DNA of 64,000 nucleotides from Magnetovibrio sp. PR-2 (GCF_036689815.1 NZ_JBAHUR010000005.1:171501-235500), one strand, 5' to 3'; numbered from the stretch's first letter, positions 45,031 to 54,138 are shown. The notes: generated by a model not told the origin, from the sequence alone. Numbers and translations are program-made.

Positions 45031-46617
45031 TTAACGTTTGAGATCACGCGCCACGGTGGTCATTTCATCGGTGGTCTTAAAAACCGTTGAAGATGCGTTG
45101 TACGCGGTTTGCGTCGTCATCATTTTTGTGAATTCTTCAGCGATATCGACGTTGGACACTTCCCGTGCGTTGGGACTCATCGTTGCGTACCCGTCCGAAC
45201 CGGCGGTCGTCAAGGTGACAGAACCGGAATCAGGGCTTTCGGCATAAACGTTACCATTTTTCGCTTCCAAGGCATTGGGGTTGGCAAACACGCCCAATGC
45301 CAATTGGTAGATTTCACGATATGTGTTGTCATCAAACACACCGATGATGTTTCCGGCATCGTCAAAATTGAATGACCGCATGCTGGATGAGGCGTACCCA
45401 TTGCGCGAATAGCTGGGGTTCAAGTCCGAGCCTTCACTGACGAACTGGGTCATGGATGATATATCCAAGGTCATGCTTGACGTCGTGCCACCTGCGAAGC
45501 TGAGCGTTAAGGTCACGGTTGTTGGTGAACTAATCGTGCCGTCATCGTTGAAGGTGAGTGCGGTGGCTGTTGAGGTCTGTGTGCTGGCAACGTTGGCCGT
45601 TGTTGTGGCGGTGGTCGCGGTGTTATCCGCTGTCGCACCGCCGTTGGCAGCAGAAGAGGTTTGCGTAAACGACGTACCGGCGCTGTCGGCAGTAATCGTC
45701 AGCGCGCCCGTGCCACCTGCAGCAGCTGTCACCGATCCGTTCACAGATGTATTGGTATTTATCGCACTGACTAAACTGTCGCGAATGGCGTCTAGGCTGG
45801 CTTCTGTCCCGTCGGTCGTATAGGAGATGGTTGTGCCGTTGATGACCACACTGTAATTGTCCCCGACCTCACCCACAGTGCCGCCCAACGTTACGGTGTT
45901 GACTTGGGCAACTGGGTCTTGAGATGTGGTATGCGTCATATTCCAGGCGTTGATGTCGGTTTTGGTGAAGGTCAATTGGTCAGATTGTTTGTTCCCGCCA
46001 CTGTCAATCATGGTGATATCGTATGTCCGTGTATCACCAACGGAATCGCTTGCTGAAAGGTTCAACCCAAGGGTCCCGCTCGTCGTTGCTTCGAAGACGC
46101 TGCTAAATGCATACTGATCAACGCGCAAGCTCTGGGTTGAGCCTGTGGTCGTGACAGAGCCGTTCACATAGGGCCAACCTTGGACAAAATATCCATTTTT
46201 ATCAACAAGATAACCGTCCTTTGTGGAGACGTTTGTGCCGCCTATACCAGTGACGGTGATGTCGTTGACGGTGGCCAAACCAAAGCTGCCATCGCGTGTA
46301 AAGAGATTGGTGCCGGAGCCGTCTTGTTCGGAATTCAGAGCAAAAAAGCCTTTGCCCGCAATGGCCACATCGGTCGCTGAGGAGCTTGCAACGATGTTGC
46401 CTTGCTGGGCGACCGTCGAAACGTCTTGGGGCTTCACACCACCGACATCACTGATGGAATCCGCGTAACTGCGACTGAGGATCGTCGAAAACGCCGTATC
46501 CACGCGCTTGTAGCCGCCCGTATTCACGTTGGCGACGTTGGTGCCGATGTTGTGCAGGGCATGGGACTGCGACATCATGCCAAGCACGGAATTGGAAAAG
46601 GCGCCGTAGAGGGCCAT
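45031..46617 (-). CDS. flgE: flagellar hook protein FlgE
   Basis: A 528-residue hook protein. The N-terminus MALYGAFSNSVLGMMSQSHA, then NIGTNVANVNTGGYKR, is diagnostic, as is the C-terminal EVSNVDIAEEFTKMMTTQTA. Residues about 240-370 are a Thr/Ser/Ala/Gly-rich insert. The start at 46617 follows CGGAGAAG and is 67 bases downstream of a sigma-54 promoter; a 22-residue extension is not supported. Confidence 0.92.
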   Translation of the reverse strand: MALYGAFSNSVLGMMSQSHALHNIGTNVANVNTGGYKRVDTAFSTILSRSYADSISDVGGVKPQDVSTVAQQGNIVASSSATDVAIAGKGFFALNSEQDGSGTNLFTRDGSFGLATVNDITVTGIGGTNVSTKDGYLVDKNGYFVQGWPYVNGSVTTTGSTQSLRVDQYAFSSVFEATTSGTLGLNLSASDSVGDTRTYDITMIDSGGNKQSDQLTFTKTDINAWNMTHTTSQDPVAQVNTVTLGGTVGEVGDNYSVVINGTTISYTTDGTEASLDAIRDSLVSAINTNTSVNGSVTAAAGGTGALTITADSAGTSFTQTSSAANGGATADNTATTATTTANVASTQTSTATALTFNDDGTISSPTTVTLTLSFAGGTTSSMTLDISSMTQFVSEGSDLNPSYSRNGYASSSMRSFNFDDAGNIIGVFDDNTYREIYQLALGVFANPNALEAKNGNVYAESPDSGSVTLTTAGSDGYATMSPNAREVSNVDIAEEFTKMMTTQTAYNASSTVFKTTDEMTTVARDLKR

Positions 46618-46683
46618 GGGACTTCTCCGTCTTACGATCCAGTGCAGACCCATTGCCTGCACACATTTACCTGCGGATAGCAA

Positions 46684-46699
46684 AGCAAGATGGATGCCA
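46684..46699 (-). promoter_or_regulatory. sigma-54 promoter for flgE
   Basis: On the minus strand it reads TGGCATC CATC TTGCT with GG-N10-GC spacing. Confidence 0.8.
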
Positions 46700-46749
46700 A
46701 ACTTTAACGGAGGTTATCTATCTGAAGTAGAACGACTTTTCAAATTCCG

Positions 46750-46810
46750 ACTGGGCAAGCTTTTCCGGTTTTGCCCGGTTGAATTTGCGGGGCAGCAAAA
46801 CTTGCCCAGT
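46750..46810. repeat. inverted repeat between flgE promoter and the ABC transporter
   Basis: ACTGGGCAAG (46750-46759) is the exact reverse complement of CTTGCCCAGT (46801-46810). It lies just after the ABC ATPase stop codon on the minus strand and upstream of the flgE promoter. It may end the iron-transport transcript or bind a regulator; no T-run is seen. Confidence 0.45.
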
Positions 46811-46814
46811 GAGG

Positions 46815-47903
46815 TCAATCGTGCGCGAAGGCAAAGGCTTGTTTCGGATCAGCCCAAACGGTGACCGTTGCGCCGGGTTCTGGTTTCATCACCCCCGATA
46901 CACGCACGTGCAGCAGCACTTTGTGTCCATCGGGTAGAAGATGATTTTCTGGGACACGAATATGTAGATGGGTCGAGCGACCCAACAAATAGGCGTTTTC
47001 GACACGGCCCGTGGTATAGCCACACTCTTGGGGCAAATCATCGTTGCGCCCTAAGGTGACGTTGATGCCTTCCATGCGCACCAAAACCTTGGCCGGTTGT
47101 CCGTCGGGGATGGACGGAATGGGGAAGGGGCCGAACGGTGTTATCAAGGCCCCTTTGTCCACCAAACCCTCAAAATGGTTCATCGGCCCAAACAGTTCGG
47201 CGACGTAAGCATCGACCGGGTGGAAATAGGTCCGCACCGGCGTTCCGGCTTGCACCACTTTGCCGTCTTTCATCACCACGATGTGATCGGCCATGAACAT
47301 GGCTTCTTCGGGGTCGTGGGTGACCATCAATACGGCAACGCCGCATTCTTTCAAAAAGTTCAAGGTGTCTTCGCGCACTTGGGCGCGGCGCGTGACATCC
47401 AGTCCTGAAAAAGGCTCATCCAACAGCAAGATTTGCGGCTCTGGCGCCAGTGCGCGCAGCAAAGCGACACGTTGCTGCTGGCCACCGGAAAGCATGTGCG
47501 GATAGCTTTCGCGGTGCTCAGCGAGCCCCATGCGTTCCAAGCCTTCGGTGATCCATTGTCGGCGCTCCGCCGTGAGGCTCTTGAGGCCGAACGCAATGTT
47601 TTTGAAGACAGAGAGGTGCGGGAACAAGGCATAGTCTTGAAACATCAAACCCACGTCGCGTTTTTCCGGGGGCAAGCTCAAGCGCGCGGCTCCGTCGCCG
47701 ACCTGCTTTTTGTTTAAGTGGATTTGACCGTCTTGCACGGTTTCCAATCCGCCGGCCAGGCGCAACAGCGTGGTCTTGCCGCAGCCGCTCGGCCCCAGCA
47801 GGCAGGTGAGTTTGCCCGCCTCCGCGACGATGGAGACGTCTTTTAAAACTTCGTTCGCGCCATAAGAATGGCGGATGCGTTGCATGACCAGTCCGCTTGT
47901 CAT
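46815..47903 (-). CDS. fbpC: ABC transporter ATP-binding protein, ferric iron type (FbpC-like)
   Basis: A 362-residue ATPase with Walker A GPSGCGKTTLL, the signature HMLSGGQQQRVALLRAL, Walker B ILLLDEPFSGLD, a switch His in VTHDPEEA, and a C-terminal TOBE-like domain (about 245-362). It powers the permease encoded by the overlapping upstream gene. Confidence 0.88.
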   Translation of the reverse strand: MTSGLVMQRIRHSYGANEVLKDVSIVAEAGKLTCLLGPSGCGKTTLLRLAGGLETVQDGQIHLNKKQVGDGAARLSLPPEKRDVGLMFQDYALFPHLSVFKNIAFGLKSLTAERRQWITEGLERMGLAEHRESYPHMLSGGQQQRVALLRALAPEPQILLLDEPFSGLDVTRRAQVREDTLNFLKECGVAVLMVTHDPEEAMFMADHIVVMKDGKVVQAGTPVRTYFHPVDAYVAELFGPMNHFEGLVDKGALITPFGPFPIPSIPDGQPAKVLVRMEGINVTLGRNDDLPQECGYTTGRVENAYLLGRSTHLHIRVPENHLLPDGHKVLLHVRVSGVMKPEPGATVTVWADPKQAFAFAHD

Positions 47904-49615
47904 TCGGCGGTGTTCTCCTTACCCGTTTGGTGGCCCGCGCGTGAGCGCGTGATGGTGATGGACAGTAAGATCACCGGGATGATCCCGGCAATCACGATGC
48001 TGAGCGCGGCCAGCGCTGCTTCGGGCAACATTTCATCGGATGCATATTGATGTACGAACGTCGCCAAAGTTTCAAAGTTAAATGGACGCAGCATCACCGT
48101 CATGGGCAATTCTTTCATGCAATCGACGAACACCAACAGGGCTGCAGTCATGATGGACCCACGCATAATCGGCAGGTGAACGCGGCGCAGTGTCGCCATG
48201 GGGCCTAAGCCCAAGGTGCGTGCCGCCCCATCCATATTGGCGGTGATTTTGCCCAAGCCTGTTTCTGCCGACCCAAACGAAAGCGACAAGAACCGCACCA
48301 CATAGCCAAATGTGATGGCGATAATGGTGCCGGAAAAAATCAATCCGGTGGAAAAGCCAAAGCTCTCGCGTGCCCAGCCATCAATGGTGTTGTCCACCCA
48401 TCCCAGATACATCACCAAACCGATGGCGAGCACAGCACCGGGAACCGCATAGCCCATTGCCGCAAACCGTGTCATGGCATGGATCCAGGGGCTTTGGCCT
48501 AAGCGCAGGCTGTAGGCCAAGAATATGCCTAAGATAATGGCGATGATGGCGGCGAGGGTCGACAGCAACAAGGAATTCCAAGTGGTGGTCCAGTAGTCGG
48601 CATCCAGTGTGTCTTGATAAAAATCAAGCGCATATCCGCCCAAGACCCATGACGGAACCAAAAAACCCAACACCACAGGCAACGCGCAGGCCATGAAGGC
48701 CAATGCACTCAGGCCCGGTGACAGTTTAAATCCAGGCAAAGCGCGTGTTTGGGTTGCGGTGTTGTGAAACTTTTGTTTGCGTCGGCCATAGCGTTCCAAC
48801 CCGACCAAGACCATAACGAACATCAACAACAGACTGGCCAGTTGTGCGGCACCTTCGGGGCTGTTCATGTTCAGCCACACGTCGTAAATGCCCTTGGAAA
48901 ATGTCGAGACGGCGAAGAAGTCCACTGTGCCGTAATCGTTCAGGGTTTCCATCATCACCAGGCTCACCCCAACGGCGATGGCAGGGCGGGCCAGCGGCAG
49001 GGCAACTTTCAAAAAACTTTCCCATGGGCCCTTGCCCAGTGTGCGGCTGGCTTCCAAAACACAAACACTTTGTTCCAGAAAGGATGCCCGCGCCAACAAA
49101 TAGACATAGGGGTAGAGCACCAACGTCATCATGGTGATCGCGCCCCCCAGCGAGCGAATTTCCGGGAAATAATAGTCGCTCTTGGTCTCAAACCCGTAGA
49201 AATCGCGGATCATGCCCTGGATGGGGCCGGAATATTCCAGCAAGTCCGTGTAGACATACGCGATCACATAGGCCGGAACCGCCATGGGGATCAGCAAGGC
49301 CCACTCAAAAATGCGCTTGCCGGGAAACCGGCACATGGTGACGATCCACGCCGTTCCGGTTCCAATCACGAAGGTGCCAAAGCCCACGCCCAACATCAGC
49401 AACAGTGTGGTGATCACCAAATTGGTCAAAACCGTATCGACCAAATGTTGCCAAATGTCGCCGGACGGTGTCAGCGCCAAACCCAAAACCCACACGATGG
49501 GCATGGCAACGCCCAAGCACACGGCGAGTGTGCCAAATCCCCAGACATTAATCCTGGGCATTTTAAAGCGTTTTGGCGGTGTATCCACCAAGGTGGTCGG
49601 TGCTGTGTCTGTCAT
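47900..49615 (-). CDS. fbpB: ABC transporter permease, ferric iron type (FbpB-like, two fused halves)
   Basis: A 571-residue inner-membrane protein with about 12 hydrophobic segments in two homologous halves. Each half has an EAA-type loop facing the ATPase (EASRTLGKGPWESFLKVALP near residue 195; a second near residue 465 with AARTLGLGPMATLRRVHLP). It overlaps the ATPase gene by 4 bases. Confidence 0.88.
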   Translation of the reverse strand: MTDTAPTTLVDTPPKRFKMPRINVWGFGTLAVCLGVAMPIVWVLGLALTPSGDIWQHLVDTVLTNLVITTLLLMLGVGFGTFVIGTGTAWIVTMCRFPGKRIFEWALLIPMAVPAYVIAYVYTDLLEYSGPIQGMIRDFYGFETKSDYYFPEIRSLGGAITMMTLVLYPYVYLLARASFLEQSVCVLEASRTLGKGPWESFLKVALPLARPAIAVGVSLVMMETLNDYGTVDFFAVSTFSKGIYDVWLNMNSPEGAAQLASLLLMFVMVLVGLERYGRRKQKFHNTATQTRALPGFKLSPGLSALAFMACALPVVLGFLVPSWVLGGYALDFYQDTLDADYWTTTWNSLLLSTLAAIIAIILGIFLAYSLRLGQSPWIHAMTRFAAMGYAVPGAVLAIGLVMYLGWVDNTIDGWARESFGFSTGLIFSGTIIAITFGYVVRFLSLSFGSAETGLGKITANMDGAARTLGLGPMATLRRVHLPIMRGSIMTAALLVFVDCMKELPMTVMLRPFNFETLATFVHQYASDEMLPEAALAALSIVIAGIIPVILLSITITRSRAGHQTGKENTAE

Positions 49616-49637
49616 ACTGGGGTCGGCCTAATAAACG

Positions 49638-49675
49638 AAAGCCCCCCCATTGGCTGTGATGCCTGGGGGGGCTTT
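49638..49675 (-). terminator. hairpin between the substrate-binding and permease genes
   Basis: AAAGCCCCCCCA (49638-49649) pairs fully with TGGGGGGGCTTT (49664-49675), and an inner GGC/GCC extends it. On the minus strand it is followed by a moderately T-rich stretch. It probably lets most transcripts end after the binding-protein gene and so adjusts its ratio to the permease. Confidence 0.7.
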
Positions 49676-49679
49676 GTGT

Positions 49680-50723
49680 TTAGTCGTCGAAGTGGACCTT
49701 ATCCATCAACTTCGTTGCAGACGTTTGTGCCGCAATGATTTTGGTGAGATTGGTGTCATCCGCTTTGAACGTGCCCCAGGTGGCGACCAGGGAGTCCATT
49801 TTGACGCCGGGCTTCAACGGGTATTCGAAGTTGCCCGAAGAATAGATCGTCTGGGCCGTTTCCGAAGACAGGAAGGTCAGGAACTTATTCGCCAGGTCGA
49901 AGTGCTTGGACGCCTTGGTGATCGCCCCGGTGGACACGTTCACATGCGTGCCGCGGTCGCCTTGGTTGGGGAAAATGATGTTGACGGCTGCAGCCCATTG
50001 CTTTTGCTCGGGCTTTTTCTCGTTCGTGATCATTTTGCCAAAGTAGTAGCTGTTGCCCAAGGACACATCACATTCACCTTCGAAGATCGCTTTGACTTGT
50101 GCGCGGTCATTGCCTTGAGGCTTGCGCGCCAGATTGGCCTTCAAGCCTTTGGCCCAGTCTTCAGCAGCCGCTTCGCCGTTGGCGGCGATGACCGATGCGG
50201 TCAGGGTCACGTTGTAGGGGTGTTTGCCCGAACGGGTACAGACACGGCCTTTCATGTGTGGTTTTGCCAAGTCTTCGTATGTGGTCAGCTCGCCTTCTTT
50301 GACGCGGGTTTTCGACGCATAGACCGCGCGGGCGCGCATGGTGAGCCCCGTCCACATGTCGTTCGGATCACGGTATTGGGCGGGAACGTTACCTTTCAGT
50401 TCTTCACTTTTGAACGGCTGCAATAGACCTTCTTGGTCGAATTGAACGATCTGGCTGGCGTCAGCAGTGAGCACCACGTCGGCGGGGCTGTTCAGGCCTT
50501 CGGACTTCAAACGTTGCAATAGGCCTTTTTTCGAAAAGACGATGTTGACCTTGGCGCCGGTTTCTTTTTCAAACGCTTTGACCAGGGGATCGATCAAGAA
50601 AGCTTGGCGATACGAATAAACGTTGAGTTCTTGCGCTTGTGCAGCGGTGGTGAAGGTGGCGGCAACAACGCCCAAGGCAGCAAGGCCCAGGACCAGTGTT
50701 TTGTTTGTGCGTGAATGGGGCAT
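49680..50723 (-). CDS. fbpA: periplasmic Fe(III)-binding protein (FbpA/FutA-like)
   Basis: A 347-residue substrate-binding protein with a Sec signal peptide (hydrophobic core LVLGLAALGVVAATF, cleavage near AQA-QE). ELNVYSYRQAFLIDPLVKAF, DVVLTADASQI and SLGNSYYFGKM, with its double Tyr, match iron-binding members. A Fur-like palindrome lies about 90 bases upstream. Confidence 0.88.
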   Translation of the reverse strand: MPHSRTNKTLVLGLAALGVVAATFTTAAQAQELNVYSYRQAFLIDPLVKAFEKETGAKVNIVFSKKGLLQRLKSEGLNSPADVVLTADASQIVQFDQEGLLQPFKSEELKGNVPAQYRDPNDMWTGLTMRARAVYASKTRVKEGELTTYEDLAKPHMKGRVCTRSGKHPYNVTLTASVIAANGEAAAEDWAKGLKANLARKPQGNDRAQVKAIFEGECDVSLGNSYYFGKMITNEKKPEQKQWAAAVNIIFPNQGDRGTHVNVSTGAITKASKHFDLANKFLTFLSSETAQTIYSSGNFEYPLKPGVKMDSLVATWGTFKADDTNLTKIIAAQTSATKLMDKVHFDD

Positions 50724-50807
50724 GGTGTGTTTTACTCTCGTCGCAGATTTATGAGGGGGGAGGCTGGCTCACATCCGATTTTGGTGGGTCTTCTCAGTTC
50801 CAGTTTG

Positions 50808-50834
50808 GAATGATTATGAACTTGATAATCATTC
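50808..50834. promoter_or_regulatory. Fur-like iron-response palindrome
   Basis: GAATGATTAT (50808-50817) and ATAATCATTC (50825-50834) are perfect reverse complements with a 7-base spacer. Each arm resembles the Fur half site GATAATCATT. It stands upstream of the iron transporter start on the minus strand. Confidence 0.7.
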
Positions 50835-50974
50835 GCAACAACTCTGCGGAACTTAAATAAGTTGCGAGTGAGTTGCAACAGCAAAAGTTGATTTTTATGA
50901 TGAGATGATTTTCAAGACGGTTGAAGTTAAGCAAAGCGTTTGATTTCAAGAGAAAAAATTGCATCAACCGTTGT

Positions 50975-50989
50975 TTAACCCTAACTTGA
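50975..50989 (+). promoter_or_regulatory. CtrA-type site upstream of fliX
   Basis: TTAA CCCTAAC TTGA, one mismatch from TTAA-N7-TTAA, located 51 bases upstream of the fliX start. CtrA controls fliX in Caulobacter. Confidence 0.5.
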
Positions 50990-51007
50990 GATGATCTATG
51001 ATGATTT

Positions 51008-51021
51008 CAGACTCGAGTCTG
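51008..51021. promoter_or_regulatory. 14-bp perfect palindrome upstream of fliX
   Basis: CAGACTCGAGTCTG is its own reverse complement and ends 19 bases before the fliX ATG, probably near the transcript start. It may be an operator or a leader hairpin; no known factor is assigned. Confidence 0.45.
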
Positions 51022-51040
51022 CCGAAAGGTGCAAACTCTC

Positions 51041-51490
51041 ATGGCGATGAAAATCGGCAACGTTAGCGGATCCAAGGGTGTTGGCGGGACCAAGCGCAAA
51101 AAAAGCGCTTCGGGTGCCGGTAGCAGTGCTTTTGCCGACCAACTGCGCTCAGCGGGTGGCGCGGATGGCGCTGCGCCGGCCGAAGGCGTCGTGGGCACCA
51201 GCGCTCTAGAAGGTGTCGACGCTTTGTTGGCCATGCAGGAAGTTGGCGATTCGACGGAAGAGAACAACCGCAAGCAGGCGCAAAACTATGCTTCGGATTT
51301 GCTCGACCGTCTGGCTCGAATCCAAGATGCTCTGTTGCGGGGGGGCATTGCGAAAGAAGACCTCATGCAACTCGCCAAACGCATCCGCGAGGGGCGAGCC
51401 AAGATACAAGATCCGCGTTTGAACGAAATTTTGGATGAAATCGAGCTCCGCGCGGAGGTCGAGATCGCCAAATACACCCGCGGCCTCTAA
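51041..51490 (+). CDS. fliX: flagellar assembly regulator FliX
   Basis: A 149-residue FliX. It starts MAMKIGNVSGSKGVGGTKRK and has the family C-terminal helices (LLDRLARIQDALLRGGI and RLNEILDEIELRAEVEIAKY). FliX links flagellar assembly to FlbD/sigma-54 transcription in Alphaproteobacteria. The ATG at 51041 follows AAAGGTG at good spacing; GTG at 51029 is less likely. Confidence 0.88.
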   Translation: MAMKIGNVSGSKGVGGTKRKKSASGAGSSAFADQLRSAGGADGAAPAEGVVGTSALEGVDALLAMQEVGDSTEENNRKQAQNYASDLLDRLARIQDALLRGGIAKEDLMQLAKRIREGRAKIQDPRLNEILDEIELRAEVEIAKYTRGL

Positions 51491-51669
51491 TTTTTCTGTT
51501 CCTTTTCCGACAAACATCTCAGATTTTGCCGGATTTGAGCGATAACAGGGTGTCTTTACCCCTCAAAACGCGATTTTTCCACAGTTGAAGTGAAACGCCT
51601 CTTGCCTCAACCCGTGGGCTTTCATATATTCCGCGCGAAATACCAAACCTAGGGGGACATAGGTCGAAC

Positions 51670-52086
51670 ATGAACGTTACACTTCCTCCCGATTATAAAC
51701 CCTCTCCCAAAGAGGAGTTTATGAATCCGATGATGCTCGAGTACTTCCGTCAAAAATTGTTGGACTGGAAGAACGAGCTTTTGAAGGAATCCAACGAAAC
51801 GCTTGAACACCTCCAAGAAGGCGGTGTGATGGAGCCCGATATTGCTGATCGCGCGTCCATCGAAACGGACCGTGCGTTGGAGTTGCGCACCCGGGATCGC
51901 GCGCGCAAGCTGATCGCCAAAATTGATGAAGCTTTGGAACGCATCACTGACGGATCTTATGGCTATTGCGAAGACACGCACGAGCCCATTACGATCCCTC
52001 GTCTGGAAGCCCGCCCCATAGCGACGCTATCCATCGATGCCCAAGAGCGTCATGAACGTATGGAAAAAACCCACCGCGACGACTAA
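51670..52086 (+). CDS. dksA: DksA/TraR-family RNA polymerase regulator lacking most zinc ligands
   Basis: A 138-residue DksA with the coiled-coil tips acidic (EPDIADRASIETDRALELRT, near residue 55-75) and the zinc-finger region GYCEDTHEPITIPRLEARP then ATLSIDAQERHER. Only one of the four usual zinc cysteines remains, as in other alphaproteobacterial DksA. It modulates transcription with ppGpp. An in-frame ATG 17 codons later (51721) is an alternative start. Confidence 0.9.
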   Translation: MNVTLPPDYKPSPKEEFMNPMMLEYFRQKLLDWKNELLKESNETLEHLQEGGVMEPDIADRASIETDRALELRTRDRARKLIAKIDEALERITDGSYGYCEDTHEPITIPRLEARPIATLSIDAQERHERMEKTHRDD

Positions 52087-52105
52087 AAGCGGTGAACTGA
52101 ACAAC

Positions 52106-52135
52106 AAAAGGCCGGAGAGAAATCTCCGGCCTTTT
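52106..52135 (+). terminator. dksA transcription terminator
   Basis: A 13-bp stem (52106-52118 with 52123-52135), GAAA loop, and a run of T at its 3' side. It begins 20 bases after the dksA stop. Confidence 0.9.
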
Positions 52136-52172
52136 TTGTATCTGAATCTCACTAAGGAACAAGAACTCCGAA

Positions 52173-52234
52173 GGGCGCAGCCCGAGGCAAGGCCAAGTGG
52201 CCGCCACGCGAGTGCGTGCAAGCCAAGGGAGCCG
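52173..52234. repeat. cluster of small hairpins between two terminators
   Basis: GGGC-GCA-GCCC (52173-52183), GGCC-AAGT-GGCC (52191-52202) and CACGC-GAGT-GCGTG (52205-52218) follow each other closely, with a weaker GCC-GCA-GGC afterwards. There is no credible gene in 52136-52279. It could be a repeated intergenic element or a small RNA. Confidence 0.3.
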
Positions 52235-52279
52235 CAGGCGACCGCCCGGCGTTTGAGGGGCAAAATAAGACAAAAAAAG

Positions 52280-52304
52280 AAGCCGGAGCGAGACGCTCCG
52301 GCTT
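52280..52304 (-). terminator. terminator of the flgF-flgG-flgA-flgH unit
   Basis: An 11-bp perfect stem (52280-52290 with 52294-52304) with a 3-base loop. On the minus strand it is followed by a C and a run of seven T; on the plus strand by TT and later T, so it may act both ways. Confidence 0.85.
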
Positions 52305-52367
52305 TTGAGTTTTGTTGGCAGGGCGGGGACGGCCCACCCTGACCAAACGGGAAACGATCCATACAAC

Positions 52368-53129
52368 TCAGAACGGGAATAAGATGTCGAAGAGTTGCAT
52401 GCCCCAGCGCGGTTGCTGGAGATCGCTGAGGGTTCCGCGGCCACCATAGGCCACGCGCATCTCAGCAATTTTGGTGTGTTGAACGCTATTGTCTGCGGCG
52501 ATGTCGGACGGGCGGACCACACCGCTGACTTCCAACTCGCGCATTTCCGCGTTCACCATGACCTCTTGACGGCCCAAGATCACCAAGGCGCCGTTGGGCA
52601 GGATCTGGGTGACCACAGCGGCAAACGTCAGGCTGACCGTTTCAGAACGGTCAATGCTGCCGTCGCCTGCGGTTTTGTGCGTATTGCCGAAGTTGGCGGC
52701 ATCGGTGCGATCAAAGCCCTGGGGCAAGTTGTTCTTGGCGAATTTTTGCGGATAGCCCAGCAAGGACGTGATGTCCGCATCTTCGCGGTCCGTGCGGTCG
52801 CGTTCCGTTTTGTTGCTCAAAGACGCACTGTCGTTCAGCGACAAGTTGACGGTGACGATATCGCCCACTTCTTTGGCGCGGTGATCTTTGAAAAACGCCT
52901 TTGCGCCGGGGCTCCACAATGAGTTGGCGTTGTCAGCCGGACGTTGCGGGGCGGGCATGGGCATGCTCACCGGGCGGTAGTTCGGCATGGCTTGTGGGTT
53001 GGTGATTTCGGTCAACTCAGGTCCGTCGCCGACTTGGGAGATCCGCGATACCGTGTTGCAGGCGCTGAGTGTCGCCGTTAAAGCCGTCGCCAAAGTGAGA
53101 GCTTTAAATGTGGAGATGGTCCGTTTCAT
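52368..53129 (-). CDS. flgH: flagellar L-ring lipoprotein FlgH
   Basis: A 253-residue outer-membrane lipoprotein. The signal sequence ends with the lipobox LSAC (Cys24). NSLWSPGAKAFFKDHRAKEV, GDIVTVNLSLNDSA, and NGALVILGRQEVMVN are FlgH family segments. The last gene of the rod/ring operon. Confidence 0.92.
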   Translation of the reverse strand: MKRTISTFKALTLATALTATLSACNTVSRISQVGDGPELTEITNPQAMPNYRPVSMPMPAPQRPADNANSLWSPGAKAFFKDHRAKEVGDIVTVNLSLNDSASLSNKTERDRTDREDADITSLLGYPQKFAKNNLPQGFDRTDAANFGNTHKTAGDGSIDRSETVSLTFAAVVTQILPNGALVILGRQEVMVNAEMRELEVSGVVRPSDIAADNSVQHTKIAEMRVAYGGRGTLSDLQQPRWGMQLFDILFPF

Positions 53130-53146
53130 GGTCTCTCTCCCTTTCC

Positions 53147-54127
53147 TTAGCGCAACGCAACGCTGAGCGGGGCCTCGACGCGGGCTTCGCCTGCGCCTGT
53201 GACGGTCGCTTCAACGACGGTGCGGGTTTGCGTGTTGGTGATGCGAATGGTGTCACCCTTAGATCCCGATTGCAGCGCTTTGCCTTGGACGGTTAAGCGC
53301 ATTGCGGGGGTGGACAAAACCATCGTCACGAGATCGCCTTTGGTCACCGCCAAAGGACGGCGGATGTCACTGGACGAAATCGGTTTGCCGGGGGCAATGG
53401 CGCGTTTGGCGGCCATGCCAACGATGCGGCTGCTATCTGTGACGGCATTGCGCGCCAAGCGTGACTGCGGCATGGAGACCCAATCCAAATCGTGTTTGGA
53501 AATGATGTCGCCTTTCATCAAGCGTGATGACAAGACCGGAACCTCGCTCATGCGTTCCATACGGCCTGAAACCCGTCGGCGTTCGTCTTTGCCCGTGCCC
53601 CAGATTAAGATGGCGCTGAAGCGCGAGTTGGACATGTCGTAGTTCATCTGCTCGATGCCCAGCAGGTATTCTTCACCCACAGGAAGGTCCAGACGGAACG
53701 AACGGTTGGAAAGCTGGACCCGGGCGTTGGGGTCTGCGCCTTCGGCAATCAGGCGTTCGTAAAGTATTTCTTCGACTTCGGATTTGTTGACGATTTGGCT
53801 TTCGCGCTCAACGACGATGCGCTCAGCGGCAGAGCCCGGGCGCCAATCCATTTTGAAGGCTTTTGCAACCCGGCGCAGCCAGCGCGCATCGAACACGGAA
53901 CGTGTGCCCGGGCGTGGGGCATAGGCGACCACGCGTTCTGCGTATTTGCCTGCGTTTTGGAACACATCGCCCAAGCGGATGACGCCGTCTTGGATAACGA
54001 TGTGGTTGTTGAGCGTGATAAAGTCGATCTCGGGTGCGGGGGCGCCTTTTGCGTCCTTGGCGTTGGCTTGACCCATGGGGGCTGCCAACAACAAACCGAG
54101 AGCGAGTAGGATGGTGATGAGTTTCAT
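53147..54127 (-). CDS. flgA: flagella basal body P-ring formation protein FlgA
   Basis: A 326-residue periplasmic protein with a signal peptide (MKLITILLALGLLLAAPMGQ, cleaved near ANA). The C-terminal SAF-like domain has VPVLSSRLMKGDIISKHDLD, IVGMAAKRAIAPGKPIS and GDTIRITNTQTRTVVEATV. It is the P-ring assembly chaperone. The ATG at 54127 follows GGAGGG; the longer frame to 54139 would overlap the flgG stop. Confidence 0.9.
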   Translation of the reverse strand: MKLITILLALGLLLAAPMGQANAKDAKGAPAPEIDFITLNNHIVIQDGVIRLGDVFQNAGKYAERVVAYAPRPGTRSVFDARWLRRVAKAFKMDWRPGSAAERIVVERESQIVNKSEVEEILYERLIAEGADPNARVQLSNRSFRLDLPVGEEYLLGIEQMNYDMSNSRFSAILIWGTGKDERRRVSGRMERMSEVPVLSSRLMKGDIISKHDLDWVSMPQSRLARNAVTDSSRIVGMAAKRAIAPGKPISSSDIRRPLAVTKGDLVTMVLSTPAMRLTVQGKALQSGSKGDTIRITNTQTRTVVEATVTGAGEARVEAPLSVALR

Positions 54128-54138
54128 GACACCCTCCA

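Noticed and set aside
48749-49738. 329-codon plus-strand open frame opposite the iron permease
   Set aside because: Rich in His, Gln and Arg with no domain; it is a shadow of the clear membrane protein on the other strand.
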